A stretch of 9,733 nucleotides of DNA, taken from positions 1-9,733 of the forward strand of contig JACMNW010000108.1 of assembly GCA_014378345.1 (NCBI GenBank), in the 5' to 3' direction. Numbering within the stretch: the stretch's first letter is position 1; each line of letters opens with the position of its first letter. The position numbers and the translations under genes are program-made. Below are positions 1 to 6,897 of the stretch, one piece after another. The stretch comes from Pseudorhodobacter sp. (GTDB lineage Bacteria > Pseudomonadota > Alphaproteobacteria > Rhodobacterales > Rhodobacteraceae). The notes beneath the pieces are model-generated. The model had not been told where the DNA came from. It made no database searches and was given only the letters and a program-made list of their open reading frames with translations.

Positions 1-810
1 GAACAGCAGGGTCGTGGCGGCAAAGGGCAGCCATGCCCAATGGTCAAGTTCGTGTGGCAGGCGGCGCAGCGACCACCACAAAAACCCGATGATCAACGCC
101 GAGACAATGGGTAAAGGGGACAGCCAGACGATCTCCGGGTAGCTGAACCATTTGTCGTAAATGCGTGTGCTGACCAAAGGTGTGGCAAGTGACACGGCGG
201 CCATGCCAAGAACCACGCCCCAGAGGCCACCTTTTGCCCAAGAAACGGCTTTGATCTGCAACGCCTCATCCGATTTCAGGATGATCCAACAGGCACCGAT
301 GAAACTGAATGCCACTGTCAGGAACACCGCCGTGATCATGGCAAAGCCTGCATGCACCCATGTCCAACGCAGGCCCATCACATACATGCCTAGCATGAAG
401 CCTTGTGAAAGTGCTGCCATCAAACTGCCCGCAAAAAACGCGCGATCCCACAACGGTTTCCAGCGCAGCGGCGCTTTGGCGCGAAATTCTAATGCCACCC
501 CGCGCAGGATTAGGCCAACCAGCATCACCGCCACGGGCAGATACAGCGCGGTCAGAATGGCCCCGTGTGCTGCCGGAAATGCCACCAGCAGCAGGCCGAT
601 GGCAAGCACCAGCCACGTCTCATTTGCATCCCAGAACGGGCCTATGGATGCCACCATACGGTCACGCTCTGCCGTGTTGGCAAAGGGGAACAGCAGGCCG
701 ACACCCAGATCAAAACCGTCAAGCACAACATAAATCAGGATCGACAGACCCATCAGGCCAGCAAAGACGAAAGGCAACCAAAGGGCGGGGTCTGCGAACA
801 TCTGTGTCAT
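1..810 (-). CDS. cydB: Cytochrome bd-type quinol oxidase subunit II (3' end outside window)
   Basis: Second integral membrane subunit of the bd-type (here probably cyanide-insensitive, CioB-like) terminal oxidase, which pairs with CydA in the cytoplasmic membrane to reduce oxygen with electrons from quinol. The first 270 residues are visible, read leftward from ATG at 808-810; family members have roughly 330-380 residues, so the C-terminus is missing at the window edge. The N-terminus carries the family signature: a first hydrophobic segment followed by DGFDLGVGLLFPF, then RDRM and PFWDANETWLV, then LRGVALEFR. At least six long hydrophobic stretches follow. The start codon overlaps the cydA stop (ATGA, 807-810). 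No clear Shine-Dalgarno is visible, so translation is probably coupled to cydA. Family assignment is firm; the CioB subtype is inferred from CydA. Confidence 0.95.
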   Translation of the reverse strand, partial: MTQMFADPALWLPFVFAGLMGLSILIYVVLDGFDLGVGLLFPFANTAERDRMVASIGPFWDANETWLVLAIGLLLVAFPAAHGAILTALYLPVAVMLVGLILRGVALEFRAKAPLRWKPLWDRAFFAGSLMAALSQGFMLGMYVMGLRWTWVHAGFAMITAVFLTVAFSFIGACWIILKSDEALQIKAVSWAKGGLWGVVLGMAAVSLATPLVSTRIYDKWFSYPEIVWLSPLPIVSALIIGFLWWSLRRLPHELDHWAWLPFAATTLLF

Positions 811-2180
811 TCGGCAGGCACCAGGTTTGGCATTGCGATGCGCGGATCATCGGGCCGCGTATCGCCCTTGGTGGCCTTGCGGGCGAGGTAGAAAATCACA
901 AGGATGTACGACACCAGAAGCACAGCATAGATCGCCAGATATGTAATCAGCGTGCTTAGAACCATGCCTGCAGGCACATCGGCCACTGCTTCTTTGGTCG
1001 ACAAAACGCCTGTTACCAGCCAAGGTTGCCGCCCGATTTCAGTGGTGTACCAACCCGCTAGTGTGGCGAGCCAGCCTGAAAACGTCATCGCAACAGCGCC
1101 GTACAAGACAGGCTTGGGAAAACGGTCAACCCCGCTTCGCCAAAGCAATATCACGCCCAGCCATGACATCAGCAGCATCGCGACCCCGGTGCCGATCATC
1201 ACGCGAAAGGCGTAAAATACCGGGGCCACGGGTGGGTGCAGCACCGTGCCATCGGCGGCCACAAAATCATTTAAGCCCGGCACGATGCCATCGGTTTTGT
1301 GGGTCAGGATGATTGACGCCATATTCGGAACCGCGATTTCATAGTGGTTGGTGCGCGCCGTTTGGTCTGGCACGGCAAACAATAGCAGGGGTTTGTTCGG
1401 CCCGGTTTCCCAGTTGCCTTCCATCGCTGCAATCTTTTGCGGCTGATGCTCCAAGGTGTTCAGCCCGTGCATGTCGCCCGCGAAAATCTGGATCGGGATC
1501 AGCACTGCGGCAAGGATGAAACCCGAACGCAGGGTCGATGCGACGCCAGCCGTTTTATCGCCAATCAGGCGGCGGAAGGCCGAAACGCCAATGATCAGGA
1601 ACGCCACCGTCAGGCCAGAGGCGAGCAACATATGCACCAATCGGTAGGGCATCGTCGGGTTGAAAATAATCGCCCACCAATCGGTGGCATGCACGACGCC
1701 ATCGCGCAATTCGTATCCCGTGGGCGTGTGCATCCACGAATTCAGCACAATGATCCAGAATGCCGACATCGTCGTGCCGAAAGCCACAAGGAAGGTGGCA
1801 AGCGTGTGCACCCATGGCGGCACTTTGCGGGCCCCAAACAGCATGATGCCAAGAAAAACGGCTTCGAGGAAAAACGCCGTCAGCACTTCATAGGCCAGCA
1901 ATGGCCCGGCGATATTGCCGACTTTTTCCATAAACCCCGGCCAGTTTGTGCCAAATTGGAACGACATGGTGATGCCCGAGACGACGCCAAGCGCGAAAGA
2001 CAGCGCAAACACCTTCACCCAGAACATGTAGGCATCCATCCACTTGCGGTCTTGGGTGGCGTTAAAGCGCAGTTTGTAAAACAGCAAAACCCAGCCAAGG
2101 GCGATGGATATGGTCGGAAACAGGATATGAAACGAAATATTCGCACCAAACTGCATACGCGACAGGATTAGGGTATCCAT
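807..2180 (-). CDS. cydA: Cytochrome bd-type quinol oxidase subunit I, short-Q-loop (cyanide-insensitive-like) form
   Basis: Haem-carrying subunit of a bd-type quinol:oxygen oxidoreductase in the cytoplasmic membrane, 457 residues. Residues matching known E. coli CydA ligands are visible: His18 (E. coli His19), Glu98 and Glu106 (Glu99, Glu107), His183 (haem b558, His186), Arg326 and Met328 in FRVMIG (Arg391, Met393), and Glu381 just before GRQPW (Glu445). The quinol-binding loop retains Lys249 and Glu254 (Lys252, Glu257) within QKIAAMEGNWE. The spacing Lys249-Met328 is 79 residues against 141 in E. coli, so this is the short Q-loop type found in CioA oxidases. AAAGAGG at 2187-2193 sits six bases before the ATG and supports the start. 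It is the first gene of a cydAB operon. cydDC and an upstream FNR-type palindrome were not seen. CioA-like behaviour is inferred. Confidence 0.96.
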   Translation of the reverse strand: MDTLILSRMQFGANISFHILFPTISIALGWVLLFYKLRFNATQDRKWMDAYMFWVKVFALSFALGVVSGITMSFQFGTNWPGFMEKVGNIAGPLLAYEVLTAFFLEAVFLGIMLFGARKVPPWVHTLATFLVAFGTTMSAFWIIVLNSWMHTPTGYELRDGVVHATDWWAIIFNPTMPYRLVHMLLASGLTVAFLIIGVSAFRRLIGDKTAGVASTLRSGFILAAVLIPIQIFAGDMHGLNTLEHQPQKIAAMEGNWETGPNKPLLLFAVPDQTARTNHYEIAVPNMASIILTHKTDGIVPGLNDFVAADGTVLHPPVAPVFYAFRVMIGTGVAMLLMSWLGVILLWRSGVDRFPKPVLYGAVAMTFSGWLATLAGWYTTEIGRQPWLVTGVLSTKEAVADVPAGMVLSTLITYLAIYAVLLVSYILVIFYLARKATKGDTRPDDPRIAMPNLVPAE

Positions 2181-2200
2181 GGCTGACCTCTTTCGTTGGC

Positions 2201-2697
2201 ATGGAAATAACTGCTTATGCGTGGTTTTTCAGCCCCATGCGACCTCTGGCCACAGTGGGCCGGGAGGTGCAGGTTGGCATTGCAGGGATCGAGGCTGCGT
2301 TTGTTGGCCAAGGGATAACACGGATAGCTTGGAGGGTATTTACGGGGTGGGTTGCAATCATTTTGGCGGTGCCGATTGGCTTGTTGCATGTCTGCATTCT
2401 GGTGATGGAAATGCTGCTGTTGGAGACCCCGCGTGAGCGCCATGTGTTTGGCGCATCGGCCGATTTCGCGGCGAGCACCAAAGCGATGGCGAAAAATCAG
2501 GGCCTTTATACCGGGTTTTTGGCGGCTGGCCTGTTCTTCGGTCTGTGGCAGGGGCAGGGCGGGCGTGATGTGGTAGCGTTTTTTTGATCTGCGTTGTGGT
2601 GGCCGGGGTTTACGGTGAGATGACAATTTCAAAGCGGAAATTTTTTGTGCAGACTTTGCCAGCAATTCTGGCGCTGTCAGCCCTTGCTTTGGGTTAA
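2201..2697 (+). pseudogene. DUF1304-family small membrane protein, frame broken by a -1 shift at a T7 run
   Basis: A small membrane protein resembling the DUF1304 family, whose function is unknown. The conserved core is readable: LLHVCILVMEM, then LETPRERHVFG, then KNQGLYTGFLAAGL. The first frame ends at TGA 2585-2587, right after seven T (2579-2585). In the -1 frame the expected C-terminal half continues from TTG 2584 as LICVVVAGVYGEMTISKRK, then FFVQTLPAILALSALALG, to TAA at 2695-2697. One lost T (T8 to T7) explains this; sequencing error or ribosomal or polymerase slippage could also do so. The ATG at 2201 lies only 20 bases from the divergent cydA start, and its first ~38 residues do not look like the family. 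A start near 2315 (now ATA) would give about 127 residues when repaired, close to the family's usual size. The true start is unresolved. Confidence 0.8.
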
Positions 2698-2698
2698 G

Positions 2699-2718
2699 CG
2701 AATTCTGCGCCGAATTCG
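2699..2718. repeat. Inverted repeat (7-bp stem, 6-base loop) between convergent genes
   Basis: CGAATTC (2699-2705) and GAATTCG (2712-2718) form a perfect 7-bp stem around the loop TGCGCC, starting two bases after the stop of the DUF1304 gene. There is no following T-run, so it is not a classical intrinsic terminator. It may still protect or end the transcript of the rightward gene. Confidence 0.55.
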
Positions 2719-2721
2719 GAT

Positions 2722-2741
2722 CGGAAAATGCGTATTTTCCG
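2722..2741. terminator. Perfect hairpin, candidate bidirectional terminator between DUF1304 gene and moaA
   Basis: CGGAAAAT (2722-2729) and ATTTTCCG (2734-2741) pair perfectly around the loop GCGT. It lies between two convergent genes, ten bases from the moaA stop. The A and T bases inside the stem resemble compact bidirectional terminators, but no separate U-tract follows on either strand. The structure is seen directly; the terminator role is inferred from position. Confidence 0.5.
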
Positions 2742-2751
2742 GGTGGCGATG

Positions 2752-3765
2752 TTAGCCGCCCGTATGGCTCATATGGCGGGTCACTTTGCCTGCCACCGTC
2801 TGGCGCGAATAATCAAAATCATGGCCTTTTGGCTTGCGGGCGATGGCTGCGCGAATGGCTGCCTGCAGTGCCGCATCATCCGGGCTGGCCCGAAGCGGTG
2901 CCCGCAGGTCTGCCATGTCTTCCTGGCCCAGACACATATACAGTTCGCCCGTGCAGGTCAGCCGAACACGGTTGCAGCTTTCGCAGAAATTATGGGTCAG
3001 CGGCGTGATAAAGCCGATCTTTTGCCCGGTCTCTTCGACGCGCACATAGCGTGCGGGGCCACCTGTGCGCACAGTCAGGTCTGTCAATCGGTGACGGGCG
3101 GCAATCGTGCTGCGCAGGTCTTTGAGTGACCAGTATTGATCCAGCCTGTCCTCGTTGCCCAGATCGCCCATTGGCATGACCTCGATGAAGGTCAGGTCGT
3201 GACCTTGGTCCGCGCACCAATCCGTCAGGGTGAACAGCTCATCTTCATTGAAGCCTTTCAGGGCCACCGCGTTGATCTTAACCCGCAATCCTGCATCTTT
3301 TGCCGCTTGAATGCCGTCCAGCACCTGATCAAGCCGCCCCCAGCGGGTGATTTGCGCAAATTTTGCTGCATCCAACGTATCCAATGACACATTGATACGC
3401 TTCACGCCAACTGCCGCCAGATCGGCTGCATATTTGCGCAGCTGCGATCCGTTGGTGGTCAGCGTCAGTTCCTGCAGCGCGCCAGACGCCAAGTGCCGCG
3501 ACATGGCTTGGAAAAACGTCAAGATGCCTTTGCGCACCAACGGCTCGCCGCCCGTGATGCGCAGTTTTTTCACGCCCATGCCGACAAAGGTGGAACACAG
3601 GCGGTCAAGCTCCTCCAGCGTCAAAAGATCCGCCTTGGGCAGGAACGTCATGTTCTCCGACATGCAGTAGACACAGCGGAAATCGCAGCGATCCGTCACC
3701 GACACACGCAAATAATCAATCGCGCGGGCGAAGGGGTCGATCAGTGGGGCGGAAAGGATGTCCAT
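2752..3765 (-). CDS. moaA: GTP 3',8-cyclase (molybdenum cofactor biosynthesis protein A)
   Basis: Radical-SAM enzyme that converts GTP to (8S)-3',8-cyclo-7,8-dihydroguanosine 5'-triphosphate, the first step of molybdenum cofactor synthesis, in the cytoplasm. It has 337 residues from the ATG at 3763-3765. The N-terminal [4Fe-4S] cluster motif is Cys27-x3-Cys31-x2-Cys34 inside TDRCDFRCVYC, followed by the ITGGEPLVR SAM-binding segment. The second cluster near the C-terminus shows CxxC-x13-C in NFCESCNRVRLTC...YMC. The protein ends in Gly-Gly, the C-terminal tail needed for activity in known MoaA. A longer frame begins at 3804, but its 13 extra residues have no ribosome site and do not fit the family, so 3765 is preferred. 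It stands alone, without other moa genes, divergent from the lipoprotein gene and convergent with the DUF1304 gene. Confidence 0.97.
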   Translation of the reverse strand: MDILSAPLIDPFARAIDYLRVSVTDRCDFRCVYCMSENMTFLPKADLLTLEELDRLCSTFVGMGVKKLRITGGEPLVRKGILTFFQAMSRHLASGALQELTLTTNGSQLRKYAADLAAVGVKRINVSLDTLDAAKFAQITRWGRLDQVLDGIQAAKDAGLRVKINAVALKGFNEDELFTLTDWCADQGHDLTFIEVMPMGDLGNEDRLDQYWSLKDLRSTIAARHRLTDLTVRTGGPARYVRVEETGQKIGFITPLTHNFCESCNRVRLTCTGELYMCLGQEDMADLRAPLRASPDDAALQAAIRAAIARKPKGHDFDYSRQTVAGKVTRHMSHTGG

Positions 3766-3851
3766 CCGGCAATGGTAGAAGTCCGCTGGCCGAACAGCAA
3801 GCATTGATGCAAGGGTTGCGAGGGTCGGGCGCTTCAGACTATTGTGATGGC

Positions 3852-4340
3852 ATGATACACAGATTGCGTTCCCCCGCGTTGATTTTGCTTTTTGCCCTGT
3901 CGTCGCTGCCCGGTTGTGGCTTGGTTGACCGGGTTACCGGGCGCAGTCCTGAGGGGGCCGTTGCGGCCGGGCCGCTTGAAGCTGTGCCAAATGGCCCGCT
4001 GTCCGCCACCAAACCGTTAGGCGGGGCACAATCTGCCGCAGCGCTTGACCAAACGACTGCTGCTGAAAAAGCGCTCGCCACGGCAGCGCCCGCACAAAGT
4101 GGCGAGCGTAACCTTGGCGCGGTGATCGTGGCGCTGGGCAGCCCTGCCGAGCAAGGGTTTTGGTTGCAATCGTCGCTTGTAAGCGCGCCGGGTAAAGGGC
4201 GCGTGGTGACGGATACCGGAAAATCTGTCGCAGTTGATTTGCGGCCCGCCAGTGGGGCGGCCCTATTGTCCCTTGCTGCCTACCGTGCGCTGGGTCTTGG
4301 GCTGACTGATCTGCCTAAGGTGCAGGTTTACGCAAACTAA
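3852..4340 (+). CDS. Small predicted lipoprotein, conserved-hypothetical
   Basis: A 162-residue protein with a lipoprotein signal: charged start (MIHRLR), hydrophobic stretch (ALILLFALSSL), and LPGC with the acylated cysteine at residue 22. Residue 24 is Leu, not Asp, so outer-membrane sorting is likely if the usual rule holds. Residues 23-85 are a low-complexity linker rich in Ala, Gly, Pro and Thr. Residues 86-162 form a compact domain containing LGSPAEQGFWLQSSLV, GKGRVV, GKSVAVDLRP and SLAAYRALGLGL. I recall similar Rhodobacteraceae proteins carrying the label D-galactarate dehydratase; nothing here supports an enzyme of that size or kind. The GKSVAVDLRP...LSLAAYRALGL pattern is faintly like the double-psi beta-barrel of RlpA, without its catalytic residues. 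The start ATG 3852 was chosen because it places the signal peptide correctly. No strong ribosome site is visible. Function unknown. Confidence 0.8.
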   Translation: MIHRLRSPALILLFALSSLPGCGLVDRVTGRSPEGAVAAGPLEAVPNGPLSATKPLGGAQSAAALDQTTAAEKALATAAPAQSGERNLGAVIVALGSPAEQGFWLQSSLVSAPGKGRVVTDTGKSVAVDLRPASGAALLSLAAYRALGLGLTDLPKVQVYAN

Positions 4341-4347
4341 GACAGCG

Positions 4348-4365
4348 TCACCCGGTGATTTTTTT
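4348..4365 (+). terminator. Short hairpin plus T7, likely intrinsic terminator of the lipoprotein gene
   Basis: TCACCCGGTGA (4348-4358) can fold into a short stem of four to five pairs and is followed directly by seven T (4359-4365), seven bases after the lipoprotein stop. The stem is weak, so termination may be partial. The downstream bases continue as TTTTGAGTATTT and AAAAAGAAG up to the alkD stop. Confidence 0.55.
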
Positions 4366-4390
4366 GAGTATTTATGCGAAAAAGAAGCGG

Positions 4391-5080
4391 TTAAGGCGCG
4401 GGGCTGGCCAGATATTTCGCCGCCTCTTTGCGGGCGAAGGTTTTCATCAGGTGGCCATGTTCCGCCAGAAACTGCGCTGCACGCGGCGCGTCATGTTTGG
4501 ACAGATCGCGCACCCAACAGGCAACGGCCTTTTGGATAAACCAGTCGCGGTCTTGCGTGTAGACGGCCGCCCAATCCAGAATGCGGTCGCGCGCGGCGAT
4601 TTCATCCGGTTTGGGATGGTTTAGTTTCGCGAAGGGCAGCGTGGCCACCAATGCCGCGCGGCGCACCCACATGTTTTTTGATAGGGTCCAGCTTTCCACC
4701 AGATCAAGCCGCGACGGGTCGGCCGAAATGCGTTTTTCCGCGGCCTTGCACGCGTGATCTGCAATCGCCCAAGCGTCGAACATCGGCACCCAATGGCTGA
4801 TCAAGGCCCAGGCGGCGTGATCATCGGGGCGCAAACGGGCTTGGGTCAGCAGTTTGGCGGCGGCAACACGGGCTTCGTGGATATCGGTTTTCCACAGGTC
4901 GGCGGCCAAAGTAATACGGTCTGTAAGGCTTGCTTCGGCCCGCCAATGCGCCACCAAATCCTCGATCTGTGGGACGGATACCCCAAGATAGCGGCGCGTG
5001 GCCTTGTGGTAGGCCGCCGCTTCAGCTGCTTTTGCGGTATCAGCCAGCGCTTCAAGCTGTGCCAGTGCTGTCGCAATCAT
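4391..5080 (-). CDS. alkD: AlkD-like DNA alkylation-repair glycosylase (HEAT-like repeats)
   Basis: A 229-residue all-helical protein of the AlkD family. Known members remove N3- and N7-alkylated purines from DNA without flipping the base. Residues matching the Bacillus cereus AlkD active site can be placed: Trp104 and Asp108 (WAIAD; Trp109/Asp113 in B. cereus), Arg140 or Arg141 in MWVRRAALV (Arg148), and a Trp in the segment DWFIQKAVACW (Trp187). The C-terminal LSKHD and RKEAAKYL motifs are typical of the family. The ATG overlaps the glmS stop (ATGA, 5077-5080) and only a weak ribosome site is visible, so it is probably translated by coupling at the end of the glmU-glmS operon. It ends at 4391, next to the T-rich end of the convergent lipoprotein gene. 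Substrate range is inferred from the family. Confidence 0.9.
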   Translation of the reverse strand: MIATALAQLEALADTAKAAEAAAYHKATRRYLGVSVPQIEDLVAHWRAEASLTDRITLAADLWKTDIHEARVAAAKLLTQARLRPDDHAAWALISHWVPMFDAWAIADHACKAAEKRISADPSRLDLVESWTLSKNMWVRRAALVATLPFAKLNHPKPDEIAARDRILDWAAVYTQDRDWFIQKAVACWVRDLSKHDAPRAAQFLAEHGHLMKTFARKEAAKYLASPAP

Positions 5081-6897
5081 TCCACGGTCACCGATTTGGC
5101 CAAATTGCGCGGCTGATCGACATCGGTGCCTTTGGCGATGGCGGTGTGATAAGCCAAAAGTTGCGCCGGGATCGCATACAGGATCGGGGCCAGAAAATCG
5201 GGAACCGATGGCATGGCCAGCGTCTTCCAGCAGCCTTTGCCCGCTTCGGCAATGCCTGCTGCATCCGATATCAGCAGCACCTTGCCATTGCGCGCCATCA
5301 CCTCTTGCATGTTGGAGACGGTCTTTTCGAACAGATGATCGCGCGGGGCCATCACAATCACCGGCACATGCGCGTCGATCAGGGCAATCGGCCCGTGTTT
5401 CAGTTCGCCGGATGCGTAACCTTCGGCGTGTATATAGCTGATTTCCTTTAACTTAAGCGCACCTTCCAACGCCAGAGGGAACATCGCACCCCGGCCAAGG
5501 AACAAGATATCCTGCGCCTCTGCCAACTGTTCGGCAATATCGGCAATCTCTGCTGCGGACCCGATGGCATGGTTCATCAGGCCCGGCAGGGTGGACAGCG
5601 CATTCAAGTGTTTGGTCAGCCCTTCGGCATCCATCCGGCCCCGATCTACTGCCGCTTTCAGGGCCAGCAGCACCAGCAACGTAAGTTGGCAAGTGAAAGC
5701 TTTGGTGGACGCAACGCCCACCTCGACCCCAGCCAAAATCGGCAAGGCCAGATCAGATTCGCGCGCAATGGAAGATGTGGTCACGTTGACGACGGATATG
5801 ACCTTGGCGACCCGTTCCTTTGCGTAGCGCAAGGCGGCAAGGGTATCTGCCGTCTCGCCCGATTGGCTGACGAACAGCGCCCAGGATCTGTCTGACAGCG
5901 GCGGTTCGCGGTAGCGGAATTCGGACGCGATGTCGATGTCGGCAGGCAGCCCCGCAATCTGTTCAAACCAGTATTTCGCCACATGGCAAGCATAGGAGGC
6001 CGTGCCGCAGGCGACCATGGTGATGCGGTCTACACCTGAAAAATCAAGGCTTGCGGGAAAATTCAGCGGGGCCCTTGCATCCGCCGCATAATGGCGCAAG
6101 GCATTAGCCAGAACAACGGGTTGTTCGGCAATTTCCTTGGCCATGAAATGCTTGTAGCCGGCCTTTTCAATGCGGGTCTGATCAATCTGAATACGGGTCA
6201 GGGCGCGGTTGGCAAGTTTGCCCTGCACATCGTAAATCGTGGCCCCGGCGCGGGTGACAAAGGCATAGTCGCCTTCTTCCAGATAGGTGACCTGGTCGGT
6301 CATGGGTGCCAAGGCAATGGCGTCTGAGCCTACGAACATCTCGCCATCACCATGCCCGATGGCAAGCGGAGACCCCTTGCGCGCGGCAATCATCAGATCG
6401 TCTTCACCGTGAAACAAAAAGCACAAGGCAAACGCGCCGCGAAGGCGTTTCAGGGTTTCAACGGCGGCCTCACGGGCAGGCATGCCGCGATCCATATTCA
6501 GGCGCGTGAGCAGGGAAATGGTTTCGGTATCAGTTTCCGACTCGAACGCCAATCCGGCCGCCGCCAATTCGCGGCGCAACTCTTGAAAATTTTCGATGAT
6601 GCCGTTATGCACCACTGCCACTGGCCCCGATTGATGCGGGTGGGCATTGGCGACCGTGGCCGTGCCATGCGTGGCCCAGCGTGTATGACCGATGCCAGCT
6701 TTCCCCGCCAAGGGGTTGTGCACCAGCAAATCCGACAGATTGACCAGTTTGCCCACCGCGCGGCGACGGTCGAGTTTGCCCTTGTTGACCGTGGCGATGC
6801 CAGCACTGTCATAGCCGCGATATTCCAGCCGCTTTAGCGCCTCGACCAGCAGGGGTGCCACTTCATGGTTGCCTAAAACACCAACGATACCGCACAT
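5077..6897 (-). CDS. glmS: Glutamine-fructose-6-phosphate aminotransferase (isomerizing)
   Basis: Makes glucosamine-6-phosphate from fructose-6-phosphate and glutamine, the committed step to amino sugars for peptidoglycan and lipopolysaccharide; cytoplasmic. It has 606 residues, close to the usual ~608. The N-terminal class II glutamine amidotransferase domain (about 1-220) begins MCGIVGVLG, with the catalytic Cys exposed after Met removal. RGYDSAG and RWATHG (Arg73, Thr76, His77) follow. Two SIS sugar-isomerase domains (about 285-600) include VACGTASYACHVAKYWFE, FVSQSGETADTLAAL, LGRGAMFPLALEGALKLKE and ELKHGPIALI. The C-terminus DQPRNLAKSVTVE carries the conserved late lysine. The start codon directly follows the glmU stop (TAAATG), with AAAAGGGGA (6906-6914 region) inside the glmU 3' end as ribosome site. 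No leader exists for a glmS ribozyme. Confidence 0.98.
   Translation of the reverse strand: MCGIVGVLGNHEVAPLLVEALKRLEYRGYDSAGIATVNKGKLDRRRAVGKLVNLSDLLVHNPLAGKAGIGHTRWATHGTATVANAHPHQSGPVAVVHNGIIENFQELRRELAAAGLAFESETDTETISLLTRLNMDRGMPAREAAVETLKRLRGAFALCFLFHGEDDLMIAARKGSPLAIGHGDGEMFVGSDAIALAPMTDQVTYLEEGDYAFVTRAGATIYDVQGKLANRALTRIQIDQTRIEKAGYKHFMAKEIAEQPVVLANALRHYAADARAPLNFPASLDFSGVDRITMVACGTASYACHVAKYWFEQIAGLPADIDIASEFRYREPPLSDRSWALFVSQSGETADTLAALRYAKERVAKVISVVNVTTSSIARESDLALPILAGVEVGVASTKAFTCQLTLLVLLALKAAVDRGRMDAEGLTKHLNALSTLPGLMNHAIGSAAEIADIAEQLAEAQDILFLGRGAMFPLALEGALKLKEISYIHAEGYASGELKHGPIALIDAHVPVIVMAPRDHLFEKTVSNMQEVMARNGKVLLISDAAGIAEAGKGCWKTLAMPSVPDFLAPILYAIPAQLLAYHTAIAKGTDVDQPRNLAKSVTVE

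Noticed and set aside
161..733. 190-residue open frame on the plus strand opposite cydB
   Set aside because: It lies wholly inside cydB on the other strand, and its sequence is Arg/Pro/Thr-rich without any domain. It is a by-product of GC-rich codon use.
1437..2171. 244-residue open frame on the plus strand opposite cydA
   Set aside because: It is antisense to a gene with complete family motifs, its product is a charged low-information sequence rich in His, Arg and Lys, and it resembles no family I know.
2168..2665. 165-residue minus-strand frame opposite the DUF1304 gene
   Set aside because: The plus strand shows the family core in two frames; the minus frame is a basic, domain-free shadow overlapping the cydA start.
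3766..3804. 13-residue N-terminal extension of MoaA
   Set aside because: There is no ribosome site before 3804 and the extra residues do not fit the family; the ATG at 3763-3765 gives the normal length.
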